The notes under the pieces were generated by a model. The model was not told the origin of the DNA. It worked only from the letters and a program-made list of their open reading frames with translations, and searched no databases. Below, piece by piece: positions 31,301 to 38,545 of a DNA stretch of 64,000 nt. The translations under genes were made by a program, and so were the position numbers. The stretch covers positions 62,001 to 126,000 of the forward strand of contig OZ037915.1 of assembly GCA_964035575.1 (NCBI GenBank), written 5' to 3'. Source of the stretch: Rhynchopus sp. YZ270_cl-10 (lineage: Eukaryota; Euglenozoa; Diplonemea; Diplonemida; Diplonemidae). Numbering within the stretch: position 1 is the first letter of the stretch; each line of letters opens with the position of its first letter.

Positions 31301-32314
31301 GCGGGTTTGAAAAAAGCTGATTTTGCGGAGTGATACGAACTGCACACATTCATGAACGAATTCCTGATATGAGTAGTAGTCGTCCTCAAAGGAAATATGC
31401 GGTGTGCGTTCAAAGCTGTCGTCCGTCACACCAGAGCCAAAGCTGGCAAAGCTTGTAATAGGGTGGTTCCGTGGCGCTGCGCTGGAAAACATCAACAATC
31501 TCGTCACCAAAGATTTCTCCAAACGAAAGTACAGAAATTTCGGCGTCAAATGAGATGTATCTTCTTCGGTGTCCTCCACCTCGGTCTTCGCTGCGGGATG
31601 TATGCTTGCAATCTTTACGACAGACTTCGGCACCACCGCTAGCGACAGCACGTCCAGATCATCCGTCGCCTCGATCCTCCCATCCCCGCCACGCATTGTG
31701 AAGTAGTACACAGGGCTCTCTGCGGGGTTGTCTCCCATGGCTTCTACTTGCAGGCGGTGCATCAAAAAGAATATTGATGTCGGGTCTAACGCTTTTTTGT
31801 TTATAACAGGGTTTGCGCAGGGGAAGCACAGATCGTTCCGTACCGAGCGGGTCAACTGGGCGACTGCGGGCACAGCGTGGGTGTAGTGCAACTGCAGAGG
31901 GGAGGAGACTGCGAGATGTTGTTGTTGTTGTTGTTGTTGTTGCTGCGACCCAACTGCAACCTGCCCATGATGTGTCTTGCGTTTCACCAGAGAGCTTGCT
32001 GCCTTCTCCGACGCCCGGAGAGGAACACTGTGCACACCCGCACCCAAAGAGACAATAGGCCTTTTGCGCACTTCATTCAAACTGTTGCACGCGGTGTGTC
32101 CACTCAGCTTTGTGACAGCACCGTGGAAGGTGAGGTTGCTTGGGTTTGCGTGCAGGCTCCGTGTTGGGTGGCCGAGGAGGTTTGCATTAGGGTGTTGCGT
32201 AGCGGTGGGTGCGTGCGCTGATGACACAGCATTGGGCTGGAGTGGTGCGAGGTGCCGTGCATCAAGATTCGTCTGCTTACGGCTACGCTGAACCGGAGGC
32301 ACTTTGAATGACAT
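22358..32314 (-). CDS. dynein heavy chain-related protein with degenerate motor
   Basis: 3,318 residues in one uninterrupted frame. The tail/linker is recognisable by the end of DHC_N2 (RRNEFYRLCLLSDREVLDIS, about residue 1540) and VRGSFEKWLPKLEESIQETL (about 1615). AAA1 starts with VPYGYDLVGGRLIEPLNP (about 1980), but where canonical dyneins have GPAGTGKTE it reads LGVNGVSPHM, and the CFDEFNR Walker B reads AVGHIHD. AAA2 (GGTRLGKTS, about 2420; IVMDGNPAPFW) and AAA3 (GSSFSGKSM, about 2760) keep P-loops. A relic AAA4 follows without a P-loop, and the protein ends; AAA5, AAA6, coiled-coil stalk and microtubule-binding domain are absent (usual length 4,000-4,600). Two CAA-encoded poly-Q runs and a Gly run lie in loops. 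It is probably a structural or regulatory non-motor protein; DNHD1-like divergent dyneins are one comparison. Confidence 0.8.
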   Translation of the reverse strand: MSFKVPPVQRSRKQTNLDARHLAPLQPNAVSSAHAPTATQHPNANLLGHPTRSLHANPSNLTFHGAVTKLSGHTACNSLNEVRKRPIVSLGAGVHSVPLRASEKAASSLVKRKTHHGQVAVGSQQQQQQQQQHLAVSSPLQLHYTHAVPAVAQLTRSVRNDLCFPCANPVINKKALDPTSIFFLMHRLQVEAMGDNPAESPVYYFTMRGGDGRIEATDDLDVLSLAVVPKSVVKIASIHPAAKTEVEDTEEDTSHLTPKFLYFRLEKSLVTRLLMFSSAAPRNHPITSFASFGSGVTDDSFERTPHISFEDDYYSYQEFVHECVQFVSLRKISFFQTRSRLKGVFDVWRRASRAHECRRSAARLIDTLPYLQPHLHEAVFGCRALMEEHLAGLFFHRWDASNDEMPGLAMSSFAAHTALHAGVCVSRIRTLREGVVHVLYNGCRAWLCGMSFNGADLLTLLERRLHHVHSHGSTTPHSDVTPTNKRRRSEDIDQLLSNILSLAEEGEASETTSGLSYAEMGFLDAHLVRIHRFIPSIGFMLFEGVRGVAKRSASALYEDLAEQTLFGLEVLLVTTTHPRLHESGPVSGNAFDAEVLINTPEGDENTLPAPHHLVPNPAVYIEAILTAIDDTVQAVEKDAPTDLASSPHLAQFFPNGAHTNAELPISPMSPPIASPGVQSAGSPSPSPSPRSVESSGSEVGGSAAPTPRASASGAARNKTRDFRRNQITISTLLEGDTAYLATQNAILLRLRQDANEAEAYCTSLSPLLRRYLHCCKEPWLFLKRWGDVRTMEETTSLFADQTANTANTTSTETHRKSVSQQLTRILHSGVLEEATQVVESLLLLWGEVEGLPSSTSTGCFAVDTTAIKVVMLRHICTSVVQMESSLPELLRVSSTEMDRILTDLCDRLSEHPDTTEGFKDLITAGVEAARSVESVDSAFSRTRALSELISGLEGRIRAHPTLKEMKEAEAENKKRHAAPRSPRRRQRNAVQNVMADPEARLSLAIEAAATRRTLFQKLLASSEENRDYNVACYNRLFAATFCEMKASAAEVHDALGQPDLDDPASKVSSSVYVVQNLETQTQSLATRLEYHNNFHAEMGLQLHTLAFLPEARRLISTKKRLWEMLLSLQNKVFDWENMECAAIDMQGFEAELLTAKAELLAVCRESKAQEEAEREERELEDDGQQQQQQQQRPQTAVEPTHRLRRAIDRILEDHVELAPVISTIGSPHILAVHQRAIGAIMDVDALTQLQRVQLQRKSMRAPSNQGGVLPTADTVPQKTEMETAVERFKSAIASRSSSARPESQEDAANDDSDDEGNASRKHSGLTVRELKMINAKYYLHSVVEVWGGAIRQAKVRRIFDREQAIWVGAELQLSTFTGATNTTFQVLAGLPDISERCDHSISVATCLLESDAADDIRRQLETFLNICRSVQDVVAQLHPAQNFWMKNEFLFSSQEMQRAIGEQKVFTEYDKGLRDLIRRFTLSGLNFFNALRNEGPSDVGRNAEGERTNSKRWLRSGVAKLQNWPDLGSKISNYVLQRRNEFYRLCLLSDREVLDISASPYRLPPIHVISTLLGGGIGGLTQASEAEGHFVVGTTSCLGEAVSLRTPVRVRGSFEKWLPKLEESIQETLKAQVGDAYLRWSRPVAPSEEEESDLDNTTKTRQSVFTFGASMEGRMPADIRLSVTGRERENEREQRSVPKEKGEHDAGGGSVVSTGSLSSPLCVPPPRHKRSIARGSCIFNSAMQAQVSPPAVPALPPQPHIPKKLLSPTSPSSCDSPFGEAAVKDVFEQGIAQQRASVYEKDEKEKEGEKEGASMSDQVLKNVKKKLRRGGGGAVATPEVVPAVQKRSSLISLAEVLEGTYTCQIALLLWRLQTCEDLRVHAADLGRVRTQLIKDKTQFVRAIRSESALPQVQCTLHSLLIYMTHLLNNKEICTSGSGREEEEFIWFNSVAQHTPGLPPCSVNIQVVPPTVSDTPEVFSVPYGYDLVGGRLIEPLNPCFFFAAAIKATSTGRTYLGVNGVSPHMVRDVAGFCGNNCVEVPVPPQQMAAGQLEEVALKLLGAFHAGWWVAVGHIHDAPLPTEFTALMTKFSAVSEHFVAMTTRTGDAIDLLNFDESTYHEEHLSKILCDVAQLPARGGGGGGGGGGSAERSQSVQSNGSNGTSSPRRCAKVGNIFGALAALNNDNDADKTIQVALPAQTSEKRMLCVALFGAGGGDRNVKLNEESEESDALLNAPIGTQDIAEPSAEDLVIYANALLISSSTATDNVSMLLPKVVSAAVAFPGLLSVEGVTPGPRPYALLSLILKMFFATRVSILRISEVVMCNVLRSVVHRPDTEAAAKGRAIAARIEGKVHDLLHHTPAGPTTALLDAPQQGAERGSTPGADADDGSLAEDVLPQVPESLVAKIALATVRITCGGALCLLGGTRLGKTSVIQYLAKEQQAQVVTFCPNACSAREMFGGEDPVSHVATVGAVPDAITSTQNVDSKARLFIVMDGNPAPFWAHLLLPSFLTASATATQFPNAHLIVESSSLRGCTPGFIGSFVCVFFDEEGGLAPSNAVLWAVQGYIAREVVKIHEDGAGFAKIEFFEVFFKTLQSCLRNYRDAVVRVCAHSIEANLHSSPVSSVRLLYEDIGALLCGFLQGTDHTRFLARRADRAFSQNLVAEVDSLVLWAVAWGVGKSCTRRGRDSIVRCLSEALKGCPQRHAMRLPVAALFETNDAGLPWGSTAVSSLGSDAFCTPNHHSCAHIAALLHLSGRSVLFSGSSFSGKSMLRHNLANFASGEGVLCTLFAADEAHRERADSVEVGGGRVLRFRPGTSGEVDGACTRRGVEFWVHSSGDSTVAARLAEKRNVYRHVLKELRAAQRAEAKDAKDTPRCMVLSVEDVCLSPTTEVDLCEVLREVCSLRVTRDANGRVLSFAGKHGGSVRSRPSLCPVVIGTVRPPTRPWFQNNVFSDVPFLRSNVSIVHSEEADTKAFLLAVVKRQINSAVCGFSPLAHLNMTHHTAIDAFSDMIYSTAQHKNFAVLQPQQLSRVSTSFSLLMSLEKERVGTSTIKNDISRALLKTAFCTQLADEDGMHDWVSNTIDARYRTEGGTTVTTTSTSTPSLSTPSLSVVSVAMPEIGIISIEPTPPPVVSEPSPHLRSDVSGDKEREEMAKERAKVERSCIVVRRSSTVAASFVETVAAMAAVVSQSSVVHARAGSESEFLSSADHLLESTRTVFACVAHTLSLQFFDFASCDVYSLSAAVEGALEHELSCLMFVHHAAIAAPLERLLFKPVLRHARVHPFSALKIVIYGGCSALPASLAHKVTDVTISVDPGRV

Positions 32315-32795
32315 TGTACGAGGAAGAAGAAGAGCACAACAGGAGGTGACCCTATTGGCTCTTCGTGTAGGATTCCCCCCTCTGCCGTTGGGTGCATATG
32401 GGGTGTGGGGTTGGGTTGGTTGGAAAGAAAGATGCGGGAAAATGGGAGGAGAATGCGGGTGTGGGGGGAAACACTTTTTTTTTTGAAGCCCCGAGTAATC
32501 ATATTGGGGCTGATGTAGTTTCGTGTAGAGGAGTGTCAGAAATAGAGAGAGTGTGGTCTGGGGAGAGGAAGCGTTTCACCATGTCGCCTCTCCCAACAGA
32601 GTGAAAAGGTAAAGATAAAAAATACAAAATAAAAGGCACTGCTTGAGTCTGAGAGAGTCGCTGGAAAGCGTTCAAAACACATATTGCCTTTGAGTGAATT
32701 CCCCTCCCAGAGTATCAAGGAGGAGCAATAATTTGCTAGACCATATTCTCCTGTTCCTCAGTCACTTCGTTGTAATACATATGAAGTCATTCAAC
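32315..32795. other. intergenic spacer, dynein-related 5' side / NACHT 3' side
   Basis: In gene sense it holds a long pyrimidine stretch (CTTTCTTTCCAACCAACCCA, about 32420) ending in AG at 32382-32383, 67 nt before the dynein-related start, and a second C/T-rich run just before the ATG. No other gene is seen. Confidence 0.4.
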
Positions 32796-35700
32796 CTAAT
32801 CAGCGGAAGTCCCCCCGAACAGAATCCGCTGTGCAAGCTCTGGGACCACTTCCCCTGCAGCACAGTTGTACGCCACCGGCACAGTGTCGCCTGTACCGAT
32901 GATCCTCTCACATCTGAAGGCCAAGTCAGCGCCCTTTGCACACCACGTCCCGTCCACACCCCACACACGCACTGTCGTGTCATCCGAGCAGGAAACAATG
33001 CGCGACCCGTCCTGTGTCACGACAGCCGCAGTAACAGACGCACAGTGCCCCCGGATGGTGTGCAGCTCCTTGCCGGTGTAGAGGTCGCGCACACACAGCG
33101 TCTTGTCCCCACCGTACGACAGAATGTGTGTGCTGCCCGGCGTCAGCGCCACCCCACAGACAGGAGAGGAGGCCTCCTCCGTGCAGAGGAGCTCGGTGCC
33201 GGTTGCAAGCTCCCACACACGCACCGTCTTGTCGTTGGAACATGACACCACACGGCTGCCGTCATCGGTGATCGCGAGGCCTCGTACTGGGAGGGTGTGG
33301 CCTGCCAAGGTGGCGGTCTGTGTGCACGCAGCTGTATCCCACACAACAATCATGGTGTCATCTGAACCAGACACAATGTGCGTGCCATCGGGGGTGAAGA
33401 TCGCACAGTTCACAGACACATTGCTGCTTGGCGGAAAAGTGTCCTCAGGTCCGTAGGTACGCAGTGCCTTCACATAACGTTCGCCCGCCATGCAGCTCGC
33501 AATGTCCCAAAGATATACCTGCCCAGACCGTGCAGTGGACAGAATATATCCCTCCACCTCGCCCAGCCTTCCCCCCGTCTCCAGCCCATCTATCGGCTTC
33601 CCAACGCGCAGCACCACACTATTCACCATGCAGCCGTGCCACAGCTTTTCGCCCATTGCGCTTCCAGATTTGATGTCCCAAATGCAAATCGTTTTGTCGT
33701 GCGAGCCCGACACTGCATACGTGCCGCATGGTGTGATCGCGACTGCGAGGACCGGGTGGGTGTGGCCGAGAAGCTTCCTCACTTCGCAGCCGCTGCGTGC
33801 GTCCCAGACACGCACAGAATTGTCGCGTGAGCAGGACACAATACGGGCACCGTCGGCGGCGGCAGCGACGCCGTGCACTGCGGCATTGTGTCCTCCGGAG
33901 GGCAGTGCGTCCTTGTCCACAGCCATCTTCCACACACGCACAGTCCTATCCTCGGAGCAGGACACCACACGACTGCCGTCGGGGTGCACCGCCACACCAC
34001 GCACCCGTGAAGAGTGTCCCTCCAAAGCAAACATCTGCTCCCCACTCGCAGCGTCCCAACACCTCACAGAGTTGTCCAGCGAGCACGACAACAGATGCCC
34101 GTCAGGGGACACCGCAACACCGAACACAGCAGACGAATGCCCCAACAAGACAAGCACCTCCCTCCCGTGCAGGTCCCAGATGCGAAGTGTCTGGTCGTCG
34201 GAACAGGTGACAATGTGCTTCCCGTCTGGTGTGAAGGCGACACCACGAATGGGTCGGCTGTGGCCAACACGGCCGGTAAAGGGGCCGTGGCCGTCTAGGG
34301 CGAGCGTCTTCTCGCCTGTGTGAATGTCCCAGAGACATGCGTTGTTGTTCGTTGCGCAGCTCGCCACATACGCAGAATCGGGCGAGACTGCAACGCCGAA
34401 GACCATTCCCATGACAGGGCCATGCCCTTCGAAGAGGTGTGTTTGCTCTCCTGTCGCTATGTCCCACACACGTACTGTTCCGTCGTCAGAGCCTGAGATC
34501 GCGTGGGAACCGGTTGGGGTGATTGTGACGCAGCGCACAACGGCAGTGTGGCCGGCAAGGAGGTGTGTCTCTGTGCCTGTTGCGAGATCCCAGACGCGTG
34601 CTGTTGTGTCAGATGCGCAGGAGACAACGTGTGCAGCGCTGGCAGCCACGCCATTGACGCACAAGGTGTGGCCCTCCAAGGAGGAACGTAGTGCGCCAGT
34701 CGTCATGTCCCAGACGCGTACGATCTTGTCTGCGCAGCCAGAGACGATGTGCGCACCGTCGCTGCTGACCGTCACACACGTGACCGTGCGGCTGTGGCGC
34801 AGCGGGGGCAGCAGCGTGCCCAGGGAGCAGTCCGGGAACGCCGTGGCGTGCATGTCGCAGTCGTGGAACTCAATGTGCTCGAGCCAGCAGTGCGCGAAGG
34901 TGGCGGCACGGAGGGAGGTGTCCACAAAGAGCGCACCACGCAGGTCGCACTGCTGTATGTGCACACCGCCCAGGTCCGCCTTGTGCACAGTGATGCGTGC
35001 ACGTGCCAGCAGCGCTGCTGCGTTTGACCCTGTCTGCGCAGTGGACTCACCTGCGTCACGTGTCTGCCGCACAGCGTCCAGCAGCTCTCCCTTCGCCCTC
35101 TCACGCACTGCTGCATCTTTGTGCATAAGCGCCGCAAAGAACCCAAGCACACGCTGCGAGTCCTTGCTGAAGCTCCGCTGCACCAACGCAAGCGTCCCTG
35201 TTGTGTCACGTGCAAGCCGCCGTGCTGCAAGGTACTCCCCAAGCGACTTGTGCCGGAATGTGAACGCACTCTTCTCCTCCCCAAAGTCCTCAATACGGAA
35301 CGGCAGACACCGGAAGCACGCACCCCGCACATCCTCAGACACGCCGTACTGCTCGCCAAGACGCTGCATCGCCACACCCACCGTCCCCTGCCACTCGTTT
35401 GTCTCAAGCATCCTGCATGCAACAAGCTCCCCTGCACGCAGCACGTCCTCCACATTTACGTCAGCAGATGCAGAGGCACCCATCTCCCCCTCTGTGCACA
35501 TCTGCAGGTAGGTCTCGTAGATCACATCCTCAGAAGCCTTCCCGCTGCACTGCGCGTGACACGCCATGTGCAGCGCAAACGGGTTCCGCAGCAGCACAAG
35601 CCCCTCCACGTCGTCCTCACGTACAAAGACCGGGCGGTCTGCCGTCCCCTTCCAGGCAAGGTTTGCTGAAGTGATGTACGTTCTTGCATCCGCCTCTGTG

Positions 35701-37862
35701 AACGGCTGCATGTGTACAGCGTGCACACCAGCCCCACACACACCAGAAGGAACTGCACCCACGCTCTTCAGGTACTCACCACGCACAGTCACAACAACGC
35801 TGCAGTGTGCTTCCACCCACGGGTGCCGGCCCAGAAGGCCCCCCTCATCCACCAGGGCACGCACCTCCTCCTGCGTCAGCCCAACCTCGTCCAGCGAGTC
35901 CAGCACCATCACCACCTCGTACGTCTCCGCAAGGTACGCACGGTCCGCCTCCCGCAGCGCAAACGAGTCCAGCACAAACCTGCCGAGACCACCGTGCTCG
36001 AGAAGACTCCGCTTCACAGTGGGGAGTGCGACAAACACAGGGAAGTACGGCTTCCGCTTCACATCTACGCTGCAGGCGTCGCTTCTGTTTCTGTCGTCCC
36101 CATCTGTCGAAGAGGTGTGTGCGTCTGTCGGGGGCTCTTCGTCAGGAGGCACACTCTGCCCTGTTGCTAGCTCACTCAGGATCGCAATTGCTGCCGACGT
36201 TTTGCCGCTGCCACCTTCCCCTACCACGCACAGCGCACCGTAGTGTCCTCTTGCTGGTGCACCTTCGTCGCCTCGTGGTGACTGTGTGCACCGCGTGAGC
36301 CACGCCTTCACCTCTGCCATAAGCTGGCGGCTGTCCTTCTCCTTTGTGTGTGGCTCGTCCCCAACACGCCCCTCTACGTACTGCGCAAGGTAGTCTGCGA
36401 AGAAGGCAACTGTGTGCCCGAGCACCTGCTGCAGGGCAGTCACCTGCTCGGCTGCAGTGGTCTCACCTGTCCCGACCTCCTGCATCACAATCACGTCGAA
36501 GCGCAGCCCCATCATGCGCAGCAGCGTAGGCGACAGCTTCCACTGCACACGGTACTCGATGTTCGCTGTGTACAGCAGCTCCTCCTCCCCTGCGTACACA
36601 GACGAGAACTTCACGTCCGCAGCACCCTCCTTCGCCACCACCACAAAGAACGTGCCTCCCTTCCCGTACATGAAGCTCTTCGCAACAGCGCTCTTGAGCG
36701 TCGTCGACGTAAAGCAGTTCCACACAACGTGCGTACCTACGGTGTACTGAGAGGAGATGTTCACGTTGATCCCGCGGAACACAGTACGGACCTGCTTGCG
36801 TCTGCTGGCGATGAGACGCTGGAGGCCACGGATCAGCGGCGCAAAGGTTTCGATCACGTAGAGCTGTGGGGGTGCTGGGCTGATGTCAAACACGTTCTGT
36901 ATACCATCGCCTGTCCACTGCTTGACTGCGGGTGAGAGGCCAATGGCGCGCATGGCGCTGTTCATCGTTGCATACAGTGCTAACGACTGCGACGCAGCAG
37001 CACTCCCGTGGTGGTCCAGCAGCGTGCGGTCTGTCAGCTGCAGGTACCGCAGTTTGCCGTCTGCGGACTTAGCAATCTCAGGCGTCCCATCTGCGTCGCA
37101 CACAACAGCACCCGCATCGTCCATCACATACTCAACGCAGTCGGAGGTGAACAGAAACCCTGCCAGCAGAAGCTCAAACGGATCACGCGCCGCCATCCAG
37201 TCCTCGACAGCCACATGACCGGTCGTCTCTGCCGCCTCTCTGCGCGCAGCAATGTCCTTCAGCAGACGTGCGCACACCACACGGAAGCCTGCTTCCATAT
37301 GACGTATGTGTTCGTCTGTGTAGCCCAGCGGCGGGTCCAGCCTTGGCAGGTCGCGGAACCAGCGCAGCAGGTCTGTGCCGCTGGTCCTTTCCACCTCGCC
37401 GTCTGCCTTGCGCAGCCACGCCACCTTGCGGCCGTCTGTGTGTCGCAGTGCGGCGGGGTCCGTATCGAAGCCCGTATTAGGTGCATCCGAAGAGCTGTCG
37501 GCGTTGTGTGTTGTGTGCTGTATCGTGTGTGCTGTGCCGGCCAGATATCCCTGCACAGAGGCCTCCACTGCGGCCAGTGTAGCAGCGGCATGTGTCCCGA
37601 GGGCGTGCTCTAGCTCGCCACGCACGTCTGCGTCTTTGTGTTGCAGTGCGTGCCAGAGAGGAGGCAGGCCAGCCCCGTCGTGCACGCTTCCCGCACCGTG
37701 CTGCACAAGAAAGCGCACTGCAGCCACGTCCCCCGCAAGCACCGCACTGTGCAGCACCGTCCGCCCGCACGCCCCCTCCACAGCATCCACGTCACGTTCC
37801 TGTGCAGCAATCGCATCGGCTAGCGCAACCTCACTGCTGGGCCGCGAGGCACCGGAGCCCAT
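32796..37862 (-). CDS. Ank-ART-NACHT-pentapeptide-WD40 STAND protein (NLR-like)
   Basis: 1,688 residues. The N-terminus MGSGAS fits N-myristoylation. Ankyrin-like repeats (about 10-90) are followed by a mono-ADP-ribosyltransferase domain of the R-S-E type (VFRG about 358; FTSTT about 385; GEEELL about 424). A NACHT NTPase follows (Walker A GEGGSGKTS about 547; Walker B VVMVLDSLDEVG about 650), with a helical region, a short pentapeptide-like stretch (about 950-1005) and fourteen WD40 repeats (about 1015-1660), enough for two seven-bladed propellers. STAND NTPases of this kind oligomerise when the C-terminal repeats sense a ligand; the effector here would be ADP-ribosylation using NAD+. All catalytic motifs look intact. 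TATATA lies about 115 nt upstream and a TTCAG site 38 nt upstream. Ligand and target are unknown. Confidence 0.9.
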   Translation of the reverse strand: MGSGASRPSSEVALADAIAAQERDVDAVEGACGRTVLHSAVLAGDVAAVRFLVQHGAGSVHDGAGLPPLWHALQHKDADVRGELEHALGTHAAATLAAVEASVQGYLAGTAHTIQHTTHNADSSSDAPNTGFDTDPAALRHTDGRKVAWLRKADGEVERTSGTDLLRWFRDLPRLDPPLGYTDEHIRHMEAGFRVVCARLLKDIAARREAAETTGHVAVEDWMAARDPFELLLAGFLFTSDCVEYVMDDAGAVVCDADGTPEIAKSADGKLRYLQLTDRTLLDHHGSAAASQSLALYATMNSAMRAIGLSPAVKQWTGDGIQNVFDISPAPPQLYVIETFAPLIRGLQRLIASRRKQVRTVFRGINVNISSQYTVGTHVVWNCFTSTTLKSAVAKSFMYGKGGTFFVVVAKEGAADVKFSSVYAGEEELLYTANIEYRVQWKLSPTLLRMMGLRFDVIVMQEVGTGETTAAEQVTALQQVLGHTVAFFADYLAQYVEGRVGDEPHTKEKDSRQLMAEVKAWLTRCTQSPRGDEGAPARGHYGALCVVGEGGSGKTSAAIAILSELATGQSVPPDEEPPTDAHTSSTDGDDRNRSDACSVDVKRKPYFPVFVALPTVKRSLLEHGGLGRFVLDSFALREADRAYLAETYEVVMVLDSLDEVGLTQEEVRALVDEGGLLGRHPWVEAHCSVVVTVRGEYLKSVGAVPSGVCGAGVHAVHMQPFTEADARTYITSANLAWKGTADRPVFVREDDVEGLVLLRNPFALHMACHAQCSGKASEDVIYETYLQMCTEGEMGASASADVNVEDVLRAGELVACRMLETNEWQGTVGVAMQRLGEQYGVSEDVRGACFRCLPFRIEDFGEEKSAFTFRHKSLGEYLAARRLARDTTGTLALVQRSFSKDSQRVLGFFAALMHKDAAVRERAKGELLDAVRQTRDAGESTAQTGSNAAALLARARITVHKADLGGVHIQQCDLRGALFVDTSLRAATFAHCWLEHIEFHDCDMHATAFPDCSLGTLLPPLRHSRTVTCVTVSSDGAHIVSGCADKIVRVWDMTTGALRSSLEGHTLCVNGVAASAAHVVSCASDTTARVWDLATGTETHLLAGHTAVVRCVTITPTGSHAISGSDDGTVRVWDIATGEQTHLFEGHGPVMGMVFGVAVSPDSAYVASCATNNNACLWDIHTGEKTLALDGHGPFTGRVGHSRPIRGVAFTPDGKHIVTCSDDQTLRIWDLHGREVLVLLGHSSAVFGVAVSPDGHLLSCSLDNSVRCWDAASGEQMFALEGHSSRVRGVAVHPDGSRVVSCSEDRTVRVWKMAVDKDALPSGGHNAAVHGVAAAADGARIVSCSRDNSVRVWDARSGCEVRKLLGHTHPVLAVAITPCGTYAVSGSHDKTICIWDIKSGSAMGEKLWHGCMVNSVVLRVGKPIDGLETGGRLGEVEGYILSTARSGQVYLWDIASCMAGERYVKALRTYGPEDTFPPSSNVSVNCAIFTPDGTHIVSGSDDTMIVVWDTAACTQTATLAGHTLPVRGLAITDDGSRVVSCSNDKTVRVWELATGTELLCTEEASSPVCGVALTPGSTHILSYGGDKTLCVRDLYTGKELHTIRGHCASVTAAVVTQDGSRIVSCSDDTTVRVWGVDGTWCAKGADLAFRCERIIGTGDTVPVAYNCAAGEVVPELAQRILFGGTSAD

Positions 37863-38545
37863 TTTAACTCTTCACAAAAAACGACGTTGAAAAATTACTC
37901 CTGAAGACTTTTTTGGTTTTGGCGTGGAAAAGAGGGATCATGTGACAAAAAAGGGATGGGTGAGTCTCTTTTGTGTGGTATATACCTCTAAGGGGAAGGA
38001 CAGATGCTCATAAGCATCAAGAAACCTTGCAGAAAAAAAACAATACGCGTTTGCACCAAAGACGAGTAAGACGTCTTGATGGCACATCCACGAAATAAAA
38101 TAAAATGAAACTTGAAGGATGAATGTGCCTCTCGTGCACACACACACATTAAAGCAAGCTTGCTTTGTGCGCACACCTCTGCGTGCACATGCATATTTTG
38201 TTTCAACAAAAGATCTAATCATCACAGCCTGTCAGGAACAAAAAAAGATGGGGTCGTTCACCCCCTGTATCCCTTCCCGCTGTCATCTATATCACCCACC
38301 CATATCCACCCATATGTTCTCCTAGTGAAGAACTAAAGGAAAACCCCTTTAAAACCACCAGGAAATCGAGAGTTAGCATTAAGAAATACTAACCCAAAAT
38401 AACCCCAATAACAAAAGCTGGCAAAGTAAATAAGGCACTCTTTTGAGCTCTTCCCAAGAAGAGCTCTTTTGAGCTCTTCTCTCTCTCTTCTTCCCCCCCC
38501 TACCTCCCTCCTCCTGCAATACAATCCGCACCTCGCAAAATATTT
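37863..38545. other. intergenic spacer
   Basis: Contains GGTATATACC at about 37976-37985 (possible TATA for the NACHT gene) and, near 38445-38482, repeated GAGCTCTT strings able to form a hairpin downstream of the BTB gene. A loose motif with GAAGGATGAATGTGCCTC (about 38113) has relatives elsewhere. No gene. Confidence 0.4.

Noticed and set aside
33490-37890. Several long plus-strand frames opposite the NACHT-WD40 gene
   Set aside because: GC-rich coding DNA lacks stops in antisense; no domain is recognisable.
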